The notes: generated by a model from the sequence alone, not told the origin. A stretch of 64,000 nucleotides of DNA from Marinobacter subterrani (GCF_001045555.1 NZ_LFBU01000001.1:1302001-1366000), one strand, 5' to 3'; counted from the stretch's first letter, positions 42,526 through 51,548 are shown. Numbers and translations are program-made.

Positions 42526-43319
42526 CAGGCAACTCCGTATGCCAAATGTTTATCCAATGCGTTCAGACGCGCGCCCGTGGATTGCTCTGGGTTTGACAAG
42601 ATAGCCTGACTTTCCAGGCGCTTGATGCGCTCCCCATGAACCAATGCCAGCTCCGCGTATCGGCTCACTTCCTTCTCAGTTCGGAAACCCTGGGAATTTG
42701 CATCCTCAATCAATCGGTACAGCCGCACGGGATCATTCATCGCCAGAAAGCGCCCCAGCTTTTCCACGAACTCGTTCTTTGCGCTGTCCGACAGGGCCGC
42801 CAAATGCTGTTCCGTGAGCAGGAACCAGCCTTCGTCGGAAGCGGCTTTGGCGGGCCTTGACGCCTCCGAGCGGAAACGGGACAAAGAGCCGTCCGACTGG
42901 AAAGCCAACCACTCCTTGATCGGTCCGCTGAACCGATTTCGCTCCTGTTCGTTGAAGGTGAACATCAGCCGCCGAAGCTGATTGGGCGAGTAATACCTCA
43001 GATAGGCATACCCGCCATCCGGCAATTGCACGCTCAGCAGACTTCGCAAGTGGCCCGCAATGGCTATCAGACTCTCGTCAGCAACGAGAAGGATGCCTTT
43101 ATCCTGCCACTCAGGCTGCGCTTCCCATAGACGGGTCACTTCTGAAGGTTTCACCAGGCATGGGGTAACTTCCAGTGCAGCCTCATGGGGCGTGCCGAGG
43201 AACAGGTATTCCAGCTCGGGCTGATCGTCTTTCTCATAGATAAATCTTCGCGCGTCGAAAACCGCTCCATCCAGCAGGAGAAAGGCCTTCTCTCTGGTTC
43301 TTGAATCCAAGCCAATCAT
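42525..43319 (-). CDS. DUF4123 type VI effector-loading adaptor
   Basis: The 264-residue protein has the DUF4123 pattern: AFLLLDGAVFDARRFIY at the start, LEYLFLGTPHEAALEVTPCL, and YAYLRYYSPNQLRRLMFTF in the middle. Such adaptors (Tap/TEC) carry a specific effector onto the tip of VgrG. It overlaps vgrG by 4 bases and the LysM gene by 1 base, so adaptor and cargo are made in step. Confidence 0.88.
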   Translation of the reverse strand: MIGLDSRTREKAFLLLDGAVFDARRFIYEKDDQPELEYLFLGTPHEAALEVTPCLVKPSEVTRLWEAQPEWQDKGILLVADESLIAIAGHLRSLLSVQLPDGGYAYLRYYSPNQLRRLMFTFNEQERNRFSGPIKEWLAFQSDGSLSRFRSEASRPAKAASDEGWFLLTEQHLAALSDSAKNEFVEKLGRFLAMNDPVRLYRLIEDANSQGFRTEKEVSRYAELALVHGERIKRLESQAILSNPEQSTGARLNALDKHLAYGVA

Positions 43320-45448
43320 GCAGTCGCACCTTCAGTCGCATTCTCGCAGGAGCAGGAAGCTAGCGCGCAGGTACCATCCGGCTTTCGCCCACATTGTTTT
43401 ACCAATGCAAAATCCTTCTTGGCCGCCGATTTCAAGGCTTGAGCAGAAGCTGGAGCAGGGGCCGCGATGGATCGGGTGTCGGTTTCCGCGAGCTCTTCCG
43501 TTTCACTGGTGCCGGAGGCTTCAGTCAAGCTGGCCGGCAGAACCGGACCCTGCGCTGCCATCCCACTACCACTACCCGGCCCACCCCCGGAATTCAGCCG
43601 TACCGAAGGCCCCGATACCGTCACGCCACTGGGATCCACCTTCACAAAACTGCCCCCAGCTTTTAGCGTCACTTCCGCACCGGCTTCAATAACGATCTTC
43701 ATACCCGCCTTGTGATGAATCTCGCTGCCAGCTTCGATGAGCTGGTTTTTTCCCTGTTTGCTGTGGTGGCTGCCGTTGACAGTGAGACTGGAATCGCCGC
43801 TGATGCTCTCGCGATGTTCGCCATCCACGGTGCGATGGTCGTTGCCTTTGATATGGCCGAATCGGTTGTTCTCGACAGTCAGATGGCTGTCGTTCCTGAC
43901 GACCTCGGTACGATTGTGTTCGGTGAGCAGGTCCAGATCCTTCTGGGCATGCACGTAGATCTGTTCCTGATCCGCTTCGTCCTCAAACCGAAGCTCGTTG
44001 CTGCCCTCGCCCTTGTGGGTTTTGGTTTTCAGGGTGGTGCGGGTCTTGTGTTCCGGCAACGGGTACGGCGGGGTGTTGGTGGCGTGATGGGTGCGGCCGG
44101 TGATGATGGGTTGGTCCGGGTCGCCGTCGAGAAATGAGACAATCACCTCATGGCCGATTCTTGGCAGTGCCATGAAACCATACTGGCCACCGGCCCAGCC
44201 CTGGCTTACTCTGAGCCAGGCGCTGCTGTGTTCATCGTTTTTCGAGTATCGGTCCCAGGGGAAACGGACCTTTACCCGGCCGTGTTCGTCGCAGTGGATC
44301 TCTTCGCCTTCAGGCCCCGTGACAATGGCAATCTGCGGGCCGTCCATCAGGGGGCGGTGGGGTGTTTGTGGCCGCCAGGTGCGGTCGGCGGGGATGGCCG
44401 TGAAACGGTTGTGATAGGTGGTCGGCGCGCTGCCACCCTCTTCTTCCAATGCCTGGGGCTGGGTCCCGGTGTGGGTTACGGCGGTCAGCAGCCATTCCCG
44501 GTTCAGGGCGTCGCTGTCGTGCTCCGTCAGTTCAATCTTGGCGCCGGCGCTGAAGTCCGGGCGGTTACTCTCACCGGAGGCGGTGCTGGCGTCGTTACGC
44601 AGGGCCTGAAGCCGGGCTTCGGTAAAAGGCTGGCCACTGGCGTCGGCCTTAAACCGGCCGGGGTAGTCGAAGTGCTGGTAGTCTTCCCGATGGTTTAATC
44701 CGCCGGCCGCTTGTTCGTGCATCAGGGCGTAAGCGGGATTCTGGAAGGTGTAATCCTTCATCGCCACGGAGGCTACCCTTACCCGCTCCTCATACCGGAA
44801 CCGGTAGACCACCGGGCGCCGGGTTTGGCCACCGGCCTTGGCGTTGTATGCTGCCGGCTCCAGTTTCGGTGTATCGCCGTGGTGGTCGGCAATAACCAGC
44901 GCGGGCTGAGTCTCGCCATCCACGCTGCCGTGTTCGTAGCGGTAGTGCCAGCCTTCCTCGGCGGCCAGGCGTTCGAGAAAGGCCAGGTCGCTTTCCCGGT
45001 GCTGAACACAGTATTCCCGCTGCTGTGGCGGGCGCTTCAGATCGAAGGCCGAATCGATAATGCCGCGCTCTTCCAGCAACGTGCGCACGATGGTGTCAGT
45101 GCTCTGGGTCTGGAACATCCGGCTGTTGTGCATCAGGCCCAGGCGCCAGAGCGGCGGCTGAATGACCAGTTCATAACGGGTGCGCCGGTGGCCGGAGTCG
45201 CCCCGGGCAAATTCGTTGACCACACCGGTAAAGCGCCGCAGCGGCGCACCGTCCTGCCAGATCACGAGATCGACCGGCTGTTCCAGTATCTCGGAGGCCC
45301 GAATCGACGGGTCGGTACTGGCCAGCTCAAGATGGCCGTGAAACACCCCGGAGAGGCGCTCAGTCAGTATGAAGCCGACCACAGAGAATAGATCAGAGGG
45401 GAGTTCGCCAACACGGGCGGTAAACTGCAATCCGCTTGCCTGGGGCAT
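43316..45448 (-). CDS. vgrG: Type VI secretion spike protein VgrG
   Basis: The 710-residue protein has the gp27-like N-terminal region (LTERLSGVFHGHLELASTDP, REYCVQHRESDLAFLERL), the gp5-like OB region with GRVKVRFPWDRYSKNDEHS, WAGGQYGFMALPRIGHEVIV and the beta-helix repeats around TLKTKTHKGEGSNELRFEDE. After about residue 630 the tail is Ser/Ala/Glu-rich and ends with a cysteine cluster (CGRKPDGTCALASCSCENA), unusual for VgrG and possibly the contact point for the adaptor. No other core type VI genes are in the window, so it is an orphan spike. Confidence 0.95.
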   Translation of the reverse strand: MPQASGLQFTARVGELPSDLFSVVGFILTERLSGVFHGHLELASTDPSIRASEILEQPVDLVIWQDGAPLRRFTGVVNEFARGDSGHRRTRYELVIQPPLWRLGLMHNSRMFQTQSTDTIVRTLLEERGIIDSAFDLKRPPQQREYCVQHRESDLAFLERLAAEEGWHYRYEHGSVDGETQPALVIADHHGDTPKLEPAAYNAKAGGQTRRPVVYRFRYEERVRVASVAMKDYTFQNPAYALMHEQAAGGLNHREDYQHFDYPGRFKADASGQPFTEARLQALRNDASTASGESNRPDFSAGAKIELTEHDSDALNREWLLTAVTHTGTQPQALEEEGGSAPTTYHNRFTAIPADRTWRPQTPHRPLMDGPQIAIVTGPEGEEIHCDEHGRVKVRFPWDRYSKNDEHSSAWLRVSQGWAGGQYGFMALPRIGHEVIVSFLDGDPDQPIITGRTHHATNTPPYPLPEHKTRTTLKTKTHKGEGSNELRFEDEADQEQIYVHAQKDLDLLTEHNRTEVVRNDSHLTVENNRFGHIKGNDHRTVDGEHRESISGDSSLTVNGSHHSKQGKNQLIEAGSEIHHKAGMKIVIEAGAEVTLKAGGSFVKVDPSGVTVSGPSVRLNSGGGPGSGSGMAAQGPVLPASLTEASGTSETEELAETDTRSIAAPAPASAQALKSAAKKDFALVKQCGRKPDGTCALASCSCENATEGATA

Positions 45449-45603
45449 GTCTTCGGTCCCTGAAGAAATGGTTATGTCCTGTCACTGGCAGCCTTTGGTC
45501 AACCACATCCCTGGTTGAGCGACCGAATGACAACTGGCGGGAAAAGTACCAGCACTGGCTCAGAAAATCCAGTGGCTGGTCGTGTACCTGTGGGCTTGAA
45601 CAG

Positions 45604-45682
45604 GGGGTCAGATGTGAACAGGGGGTCAGATGAAAATGGGGTCAGATGAAAAGTTCATCTGACCCCATTTTCATCTGACCCC
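45604..45682. repeat. Type C nested palindrome, 61 bp, right edge of the VgrG island
   Basis: 45622-45682 repeats the element at 35453-35513. The two differ at only two symmetrical bases (C to T in the left arm, G to A in the right arm), which keeps the pairing. An extra partial arm, GGGGTCAGATG, lies at 45604-45614. The remaining bases from 45449 to 45603 show no gene. Confidence 0.95.
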
Positions 45683-45691
45683 GTTTTTACG

Positions 45692-46579
45692 CTACTCGGG
45701 TTTATAGAGCCGCTGGATGCTGGAGAAGTCCAGGGTGCCATTGCCCTGCCCGGCGTGCAGCTCGAACAGGTTGCGGGCCAGCGAGCCCATGGGGATGGCC
45801 GCGTGGTTCTTTACCGCGTTGTCGAAGGCCAGGCCCAGGTCCTTGTTCATCAGGTTCACCAGGAAGCCGCCCTCGTACCCGCGTGATGCCGGCACGCCGT
45901 CCATCACGCCCGGCCAGGGGTTGTAGACGTTCAGCGCCCAGTTGCCGCCGGAGCTCTGTTTCATGATTTCCGAAAGCACTGCCGGGTCGAGGCCGTTCTT
46001 CACGCCCAATGCCAGGGCTTCGCTGGTGCCCGCCATCAGGATGGCCAGCAGCATGTTGTTGCAGATCTTGGCCACCTGGCCGGAGCCGTGATCGCCGGCG
46101 TGGAAGATGTTCTTGCCCATGGCGTCCAGGATTGGCCTGGCCTTGTTGAAGGCGTCTTCTGCCCCGCCGCAGATGAAGGTCAGGGTGCCGGCCTTGGCGC
46201 CGCCCACGCCGCCGGATACCGGCGCATCGAGGAACGGGATGTCCTTCGCTCTTGCCACTTCGGCCACGCCCCGGGCGGTTTCCGGCGCGATGGTGGAGGA
46301 GTCGATCACGAGGGTGCCGGCCGGCAGTCTGGCCAGCAGGCCATCGTCGCCCAGGTACACCGCTTCCACATGTTGCCCGGCGGGCAGCATGGTGATGACG
46401 CACTCGGCACCATTGGCCGCTTCGTGGGCGGTGCCTGCGGTTTTGGCGCCTTCGGATACCAGGGCGGCAACGGCGTCTTTGGACAGGTCGAATACGGTGA
46501 CTTCGTGGCCCGCTTTTACCAGGTTACTGGCCATGGGGCCGCCCATGTTGCCGAGGCCGATGAAGGTAATTTTTGCCAT
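45692..46579 (-). CDS. mmsB: 3-hydroxyisobutyrate dehydrogenase
   Basis: MmsB oxidises 3-hydroxyisobutyrate to methylmalonate semialdehyde. The 295-residue protein has the NAD loop ITFIGLGNMGGPMASNLVKA, the sugar/acid-binding LDAPVSGGVGGAKAGTLTF, and GSGQVAKICNNML with the catalytic lysine. ATG at 46577-46579 is chosen because AAGGGG lies about seven bases upstream. It is the last gene of the valine operon; a 190-base repeat-bearing gap separates it from the hydrolase gene. Confidence 0.94.
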   Translation of the reverse strand: MAKITFIGLGNMGGPMASNLVKAGHEVTVFDLSKDAVAALVSEGAKTAGTAHEAANGAECVITMLPAGQHVEAVYLGDDGLLARLPAGTLVIDSSTIAPETARGVAEVARAKDIPFLDAPVSGGVGGAKAGTLTFICGGAEDAFNKARPILDAMGKNIFHAGDHGSGQVAKICNNMLLAILMAGTSEALALGVKNGLDPAVLSEIMKQSSGGNWALNVYNPWPGVMDGVPASRGYEGGFLVNLMNKDLGLAFDNAVKNHAAIPMGSLARNLFELHAGQGNGTLDFSSIQRLYKPE

Positions 46580-46612
46580 GTTCATTCCCCTTGTTCTTAT
46601 ATTTCGGATGTT

Positions 46613-46757
46613 TGTCGGATTACGCTTGGCTAATCCGACCTACGGTTTGATTGCGCTCCGGGTAGGTCGGGTTAGTTTGTCGGATTACGCTTCGCTAATC
46701 CGACCTACGGTCTGGTTGCGCTATGGGTAGGTCGGATTAGCGAAGCGTAATCCGACA
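46613..46757. repeat. Tandem palindromic repeats with GTCGGATTACGC arms
   Basis: A unit beginning TGTCGGATTACGC, with CTAATCCGACCTACGGT inside, occurs as a partial copy at 46613-46676 and a full copy at 46678-46757. The full copy ends in the inverse complement of its start, so it can fold into a long hairpin. It fills the gap between mmsB and the preceding gene. Confidence 0.92.
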
Positions 46758-46770
46758 CCCAGGCCTGCTA

Positions 46771-47847
46771 TCATTTAAAGAAATCGTCAATCCACGCGCT
46801 GTCCATTTCGGCAAGGGACGCATAGCGCCAGCGCGGCTGCTGGTCCTTGTCGATCAGCAGGGCACGAATACCCTCGGCGAATTCACCCTTGTTCAGGCAG
46901 TTGGTGGAAATCGTCAGTTCTTTATCGAGCACCTGTTTCAGGCTGTCATGCTTGCTGGCATGCAGATGACGCCAGACCAGCGCCAGCGAGGTGGGCGAAG
47001 CACCCGCCAGGGAACGGGTTGCTTTTGCCACCCAGCCGTCACCGCCAGACAGCTCTTTAAGCTGGCTGACCGCGTCTTCGAGAGAGTCGGCATCGGTTAC
47101 CCGGTTTATCTCGTCGAAATGGCTGCGCACCGGCGATTCCGGCATGGCATCCGCGCTCTGTTGCTCGAACTGCCGGAGTACACTGCCGACCACGGTGTGG
47201 GCACCCTCTTCCTGCCAGTTGCGCTTGCACAACTCGGCTACCACATCGGCTTTCAGATCGTGCCGGATGAAACGGTCTGCCAGGCCGGTGAATACTGCAT
47301 CGGCACCGTTGAGGCGAGCGCCGGTCAGGCCCAGGAACAGGCCGGTACGGCCAGGCGTCCGGTTCAGGAACCAGCCTGCAGCCACATCGGGATAGAGGCC
47401 AATGGTGATTTCCGGCATGGCGAGCTTTGAGCCCTCGGTCACTACCCGGTGGGAAGCACCTTCCATGATGCCCATGCCGCCGCCCATCACAATGCCATGG
47501 CCCCAGCACACAATGGGCTTGGCAAAGGTATGGATCAGGTAATCCAGCGCGTATTCCTCGGAGAAGAAGGCCTCACCCTCACTGGCGCTGGCACCCTGGG
47601 GCTCGGTCATGCTGCGATACAGGGCCACGATGTCGCCGCCGGCGCAGAACGCCTTGTCGCCTTCCGCCTCGAGCCAGACCGCCTGAATCGCGGGGTCTTC
47701 CGCCCAGCGCTTCAGTTGCGGGGTCAGCAGGCGGATCATCTCCAGAGACAGCGAGTTCAGTGTTCTGGGCATGTTCAGCCGGGCCACGGCGATCAGCGCG
47801 CCGTCGGCGGTTTTCCACTCTTCAAAGATAATCGGGTGATCACTCAT
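46771..47847 (-). CDS. 3-hydroxyisobutyryl-CoA hydrolase
   Basis: The 358-residue crotonase-fold protein has the longer C-terminus of the hydrolase branch. NMPRTLNSLSLEMI and AFCAGGDIVALY form the oxyanion region, VMGGGMGIMEGASHRVVTEG the second half, and MPEITIGLYPDVAAGWFLNR carries the Glu and Asp usual in HIBYL-CoA hydrolases. It releases CoA from 3-hydroxyisobutyryl-CoA, the step between the enoyl-CoA hydratase and MmsB, whose genes flank it. AAGGAT precedes the ATG. Confidence 0.9.
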   Translation of the reverse strand: MSDHPIIFEEWKTADGALIAVARLNMPRTLNSLSLEMIRLLTPQLKRWAEDPAIQAVWLEAEGDKAFCAGGDIVALYRSMTEPQGASASEGEAFFSEEYALDYLIHTFAKPIVCWGHGIVMGGGMGIMEGASHRVVTEGSKLAMPEITIGLYPDVAAGWFLNRTPGRTGLFLGLTGARLNGADAVFTGLADRFIRHDLKADVVAELCKRNWQEEGAHTVVGSVLRQFEQQSADAMPESPVRSHFDEINRVTDADSLEDAVSQLKELSGGDGWVAKATRSLAGASPTSLALVWRHLHASKHDSLKQVLDKELTISTNCLNKGEFAEGIRALLIDKDQQPRWRYASLAEMDSAWIDDFFK

Positions 47848-47882
47848 AACAGATCCTTGAGCTAGCGTTCACTGCGCCGGCT

Positions 47883-48662
47883 TCAGCGGTTTTTCCATTC
47901 CGGCTTGCGCTTGTCGAGAAACGCATTCACGCCTTCTTTCTGGTCGTCGGTGGAGAACAACTCCACAAACAGTTCCCGCTCCATGCGCCAGCCGTCATCG
48001 TGGCTGCGGCCATCCCGCGCACTCATCACCAGGGTCTTGCAACGGGCGGTGGACGAGGGGCTCTGTTTGCAGGCCATTTCGGCCAGCTCGAGCGCCTTCT
48101 CCAGGCTCTTTCCGGTGGGCACTACTTCTTCCACCAGGCCGATTCGCAGCGCCGTATCGGCCTTCACGCGTTCACCGCACAGGATCATCCGCTTGGCCCA
48201 ACCCTCACCCACCAGCCAGGGCAGGTTCTGTGTGCCACCGGCGCAGGGCAAAAGACCGACGCCCGCCTCAGGAAGCGCCATCTGGGCATGCTCTTCAGCG
48301 ATGCGGATGTCGCAGGCCATGGCACATTCCAGACCGCCACCCATGGCGTAGCCGTTCACCGCGGCGATCGAGACACCCCGGAACCGGCCGAGGGTGGCAA
48401 AGGCCTCGCCGAACAACTGGGCCATTTCGTTGGCCCGGGCCTTGTCGCCGTCGGCGAAGGTTTTCAGATCGGCGCCGGCGGAGAAGAATTTCTCGCCCTG
48501 CCCGGTCATGACCAGGGCAAAAATATCCCGATCCTCGTTCAGCTCCTTGATGATGTTTATCAGGGCAATGAGGGAATCCTTGGTCCAGGTGTTGGCCGGC
48601 GGATTGTTGATGGTCAGTACTGCGATGTGGCCGCGTTTTTCGAGCTGGATCAGGTCGCTCAT
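47883..48662 (-). CDS. Enoyl-CoA hydratase (methacrylyl-CoA hydratase role)
   Basis: A 259-residue crotonase. VLTINNPPANTWTKDSL, FFSAGADLKTFADGD, and VNGYAMGGGLECAMACDIRI form the CoA-binding and oxyanion pockets, and LPEAGVGLLPCAGGTQNLPW holds one conserved acidic residue. In this operon it would hydrate methacrylyl-CoA to 3-hydroxyisobutyryl-CoA. GAGGAC lies before the ATG. The substrate is inferred from the neighbours. Confidence 0.9.
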   Translation of the reverse strand: MSDLIQLEKRGHIAVLTINNPPANTWTKDSLIALINIIKELNEDRDIFALVMTGQGEKFFSAGADLKTFADGDKARANEMAQLFGEAFATLGRFRGVSIAAVNGYAMGGGLECAMACDIRIAEEHAQMALPEAGVGLLPCAGGTQNLPWLVGEGWAKRMILCGERVKADTALRIGLVEEVVPTGKSLEKALELAEMACKQSPSSTARCKTLVMSARDGRSHDDGWRMERELFVELFSTDDQKEGVNAFLDKRKPEWKNR

Positions 48663-48697
48663 AGTGTTGTCCTCTGCTGCAAATGGGGTCTGAACAT

Positions 48698-48781
48698 GGG
48701 GTCAGATGAAAGCGTTCATCTGACCCCGGAGTCTGGCCCCCGGTCTGAAATTGGGGTCAGATGAAAACTTCATCTGACCCC
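48698..48781. repeat. Two simple type C palindromes within the valine operon
   Basis: 48698-48727 and 48753-48781 are palindromes with arms GGGGTCAGATGAA and TTCATCTGACCCC. They lie in the gap between the acyl-CoA dehydrogenase and the hydratase genes. A damaged arm, GGGGTCTGAAC, lies at 48685. They may act on mRNA ends within the operon. Confidence 0.92.
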
Positions 48782-48794
48782 GTCTTTACCGTCT

Positions 48795-49961
48795 TTACTG
48801 AATGGCCTCTGCCACACCATCCTCAAGCAGCCGGCGGGCCACGATCAGGCGCATGATTTCGTTGGTGCCTTCCAGGATCTGGTGCACTCGCAGGTCGCGC
48901 AGGTAGCGCTCCAGCGGGTACTCACGAATATAGCCGTAACCGCCGTGCAGCTGCAGGGCCTCGTTGACCACCTCGAAGCAGGCGTCGGTGGCGAAGCGCT
49001 TGGCCATGGCACAATGCAGGGTCGCTTCCGGGTCGGCGTTATCGAGTTTGAAGGCGCCGAGGCGCACCATCTGCCGCGCTGCCACCAGGTTGGTGGCCAT
49101 GTCGGCCAGCTTGAACTGCAGGGCCTGAAAAGCGGCCAGCGGTTTGCCGAACTGTTCGCGTTCGTGCATGTAGTTGCGGGCCCGCAGCAGGGCGGCCTGG
49201 GCACCTCCGAGGGAGCAGGTGGCGATGTTCAGGCGCCCGCCATCCAGGCCCTTCATGGCGATGGCGAACCCCTCGCCTTCCTCGCCCACCCGGTTGCTGG
49301 CCGGAATGCGCACATTCTCAAGGCTGATCATCCGGGTCGGCTGGCTGTGCCAGCCCATCTTCTCTTCGTTTTTACCGTAGGAGACACCCTCGGCGTCTGC
49401 CGGAATCACAAAGGTGGAAATGCCTTTGTAGCCGGAAGCCGGCGCGCCGGTGCGGGCCATCAGTACCAGTATGTCGGTGGCGCCGGCGCCGGAAATAAAC
49501 ACCTTGCTGCCGTTGATCACATAGCTGTCGCCTTCCCGCACCGCCCTGGTAAGCAGGCTGGCCGCGTCTGAGCCGGCACCCGGCTCGGTCAGGCAGTACG
49601 AGGCGAGCCACTCGCCGCTGGCCAGTTTTGGCACGATTTCCTGTTTGAGGTCGTCCGAGGCGAAGCTGGCGACCATCCAGGTGGCCATGTTGTGGATGGT
49701 GATAAACGCGGCAGTAGAGGGACAGGCGGCGGCGAGTTCCTCCACGATCACGGAGGTGTCCAGCCGTGACAGTCCCATACCACCCAGGGATTCCGGGGTG
49801 TAGAGGCCCATGAAGCCCATCTCGCCCGCTTCTTTGAGGACGTCCTTGGGGAAGATATGCTCGTCATCCCACCGTGCGGCGTGAGGCGCCATGGATTTTT
49901 CCGCAAACGCGCGCGCTGCCTCGCGAAACGCCAGCTGATCTTCGGAGAGATTAAAGTCCAT
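48795..49961 (-). CDS. Acyl-CoA dehydrogenase (isobutyryl-CoA dehydrogenase role)
   Basis: The 388-residue flavoprotein has the class signatures: YCLTEPGAGSDAASLLTRAV, VFISGAGATDILVLMART, and the C-terminal LQLHGGYGYIREYPLERYLRD, then ILEGTNEIMRLIVARRLL, with the catalytic glutamate in the EGTNEI loop. Position between mmsA and the methacrylyl-CoA hydratase makes isobutyryl-CoA the likely substrate. The protein is soluble and would pass electrons to ETF. Confidence 0.92.
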   Translation of the reverse strand: MDFNLSEDQLAFREAARAFAEKSMAPHAARWDDEHIFPKDVLKEAGEMGFMGLYTPESLGGMGLSRLDTSVIVEELAAACPSTAAFITIHNMATWMVASFASDDLKQEIVPKLASGEWLASYCLTEPGAGSDAASLLTRAVREGDSYVINGSKVFISGAGATDILVLMARTGAPASGYKGISTFVIPADAEGVSYGKNEEKMGWHSQPTRMISLENVRIPASNRVGEEGEGFAIAMKGLDGGRLNIATCSLGGAQAALLRARNYMHEREQFGKPLAAFQALQFKLADMATNLVAARQMVRLGAFKLDNADPEATLHCAMAKRFATDACFEVVNEALQLHGGYGYIREYPLERYLRDLRVHQILEGTNEIMRLIVARRLLEDGVAEAIQ

Positions 49962-50009
49962 CGTTACGCTCCAGATAAATAGGGCTTGGTATTGGGCGGG
50001 GAAAACAAG

Positions 50010-50032
50010 GGGCCGGAAACGGATTCCGGCCC
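50010..50032 (-). terminator. Hairpin between mmsA and the acyl-CoA dehydrogenase gene
   Basis: GGGCCGGAA, a five-base loop and TTCCGGCCC form a perfect nine-pair stem. On the minus strand it is followed by CTTGTTTTCC, a weak T-run. It could partly end transcription after mmsA or protect the mmsA message. Confidence 0.5.
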
Positions 50033-50054
50033 AAATACCCCACCTTCAACGCAA

Positions 50055-51548
50055 TTAACGCAACTGGATCGAGAAGTTGGCTTCCGTGCTGGCCGCCTCA
50101 CTGGAGAACCAGCGGGAGGTAACCGTCTTGGTTTCGGTGTAGAAGCGCACCGCCTGCTTGCCGTAGGCATGCTGATCGCCGTAGAAGGAACCCTTCCAGC
50201 CGGTGAACGAGAAGAACGGCAGGGGCACCGGAATGGGAATGTTCACACCCACCTGGCCCACATCGATTTCATGCTGGAAGCGGCGTGCGGCACCACCGGA
50301 ACTGGTGAAGATGGAGACACCGTTGCCATACGGGCTCTTGTTCACCAGCTCGATAGCCTCACCAAGAGTGTTGGTTTCCACGCACGACAGCACCGGGCCA
50401 AAGATTTCTTCGTTGTAGATGTCCATGTCGGTGGTGACACCGGAGAACAGCGTGGGGCCAACCCAGTTGCCATCGGGCAATCCGTCTACGGTACAACCGC
50501 GGCCGTCCAGCAACAGCTTGGCGCCCTGGGCTTCGCCGGTGGCAATCAGGGACTCGATACGGTCTTTCGCCTTGGCGGAAATGATCGGGCCATAGCTGGC
50601 TCCGGAATCGTTCCACGCACCCGGGCGTACTTTCGCCATGGCCTCTTTCAGCTCGGGAATCCACTGCTGGGCTTCGCCCACGAACACGGCGACAGAAATT
50701 GCCATGCAGCGTTGACCGGCCGCACCCACGGAGGCGCCGACCAGGGCATTGATCACCTGTTGTTTGTCGGCATCCGGCAGGATCACCATGTGGTTCTTGG
50801 CACCGGCGAAGCTCTGTACACGCTTCATGTTGCGGGTACCGGTTTCGTAGATGTAACGGCCGACCGGTACGGAACCGACGAACGAAACCGCCTTGATGGC
50901 GGGATCGGTCAGCAGAACGTCTACCTGTGCCTTGCCACCGTGAACCACCTGCAGCACGCCCTTGGGTGCGCCGGCCTGTTCAAACAGCTCGGCAAGGCGC
51001 ATGGGCGTCATCGGGTCCTGCTCGGAGGGCTTGAGAATAAAGGTGTTGCCGCAGGCGATGGCCATCGGGAACATCCATAGCGGAATCATGGCCGGGAAGT
51101 TGAACGGGGTAATACCGGCGCACACCCCCAGAGGCTGGATCCAGGAGTGGGTGTCCACTTCACGAGCGACGTTTTCAACGGTCTCGCCCATCATCATCGA
51201 AGCGACGTTGGCGGCGTGTTCAACCACCTCGATGCCGCGCCAGACATCACCTTTGGCATCGTCGAACGTCTTGCCGGTTTCCTGGGACAGGATCTCGGCG
51301 ATTTCATCGTGGTGTTCTTTCAGCAGGGCCTGGTAACGCAGCATCACCCGGGCACGCTCGGAGACCGGCACTTCCTTCCAGGTCTTGAAGACTTCACCGG
51401 CAAATTCGATGGCCTGGCGCATTTCCGCATCGGTGGTGCACGGCGCCTTGGCAATGACTTCGTTGGTGGCGGGGTCGGTGACGTCGATCCATTCACTGGT
51501 TTTGCTATCGACAAACTCACCTGCAAGATACAGCGGTACATTTTTCAT
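50055..51548 (-). CDS. mmsA: Methylmalonate-semialdehyde dehydrogenase (CoA-acylating)
   Basis: MmsA converts methylmalonate semialdehyde to propionyl-CoA, the last step of this branch. The 497-residue protein has [19 protein letters not shown], the catalytic cysteine in [17 protein letters not shown], and the C-terminal [20 protein letters not shown], all typical of MmsA. I start at 51548 ([15 protein letters not shown]), with AGGGA eight bases upstream. The frame stays open to 52424, but that part lies opposite mmsR and is not family-like. It is the first gene of the operon. Confidence 0.95.
   Translation of the reverse strand: MKNVPLYLAGEFVDSKTSEWIDVTDPATNEVIAKAPCTTDAEMRQAIEFAGEVFKTWKEVPVSERARVMLRYQALLKEHHDEIAEILSQETGKTFDDAKGDVWRGIEVVEHAANVASMMMGETVENVAREVDTHSWIQPLGVCAGITPFNFPAMIPLWMFPMAIACGNTFILKPSEQDPMTPMRLAELFEQAGAPKGVLQVVHGGKAQVDVLLTDPAIKAVSFVGSVPVGRYIYETGTRNMKRVQSFAGAKNHMVILPDADKQQVINALVGASVGAAGQRCMAISVAVFVGEAQQWIPELKEAMAKVRPGAWNDSGASYGPIISAKAKDRIESLIATGEAQGAKLLLDGRGCTVDGLPDGNWVGPTLFSGVTTDMDIYNEEIFGPVLSCVETNTLGEAIELVNKSPYGNGVSIFTSSGGAARRFQHEIDVGQVGVNIPIPVPLPFFSFTGWKGSFYGDQHAYGKQAVRFYTETKTVTSRWFSSEAASTEANFSIQLR

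Noticed and set aside
45692..46403. Second long minus-strand frame inside mmsB
   Set aside because: It is an Arg/Gly/His-rich shadow in a different frame of a gene with clear dehydrogenase motifs.
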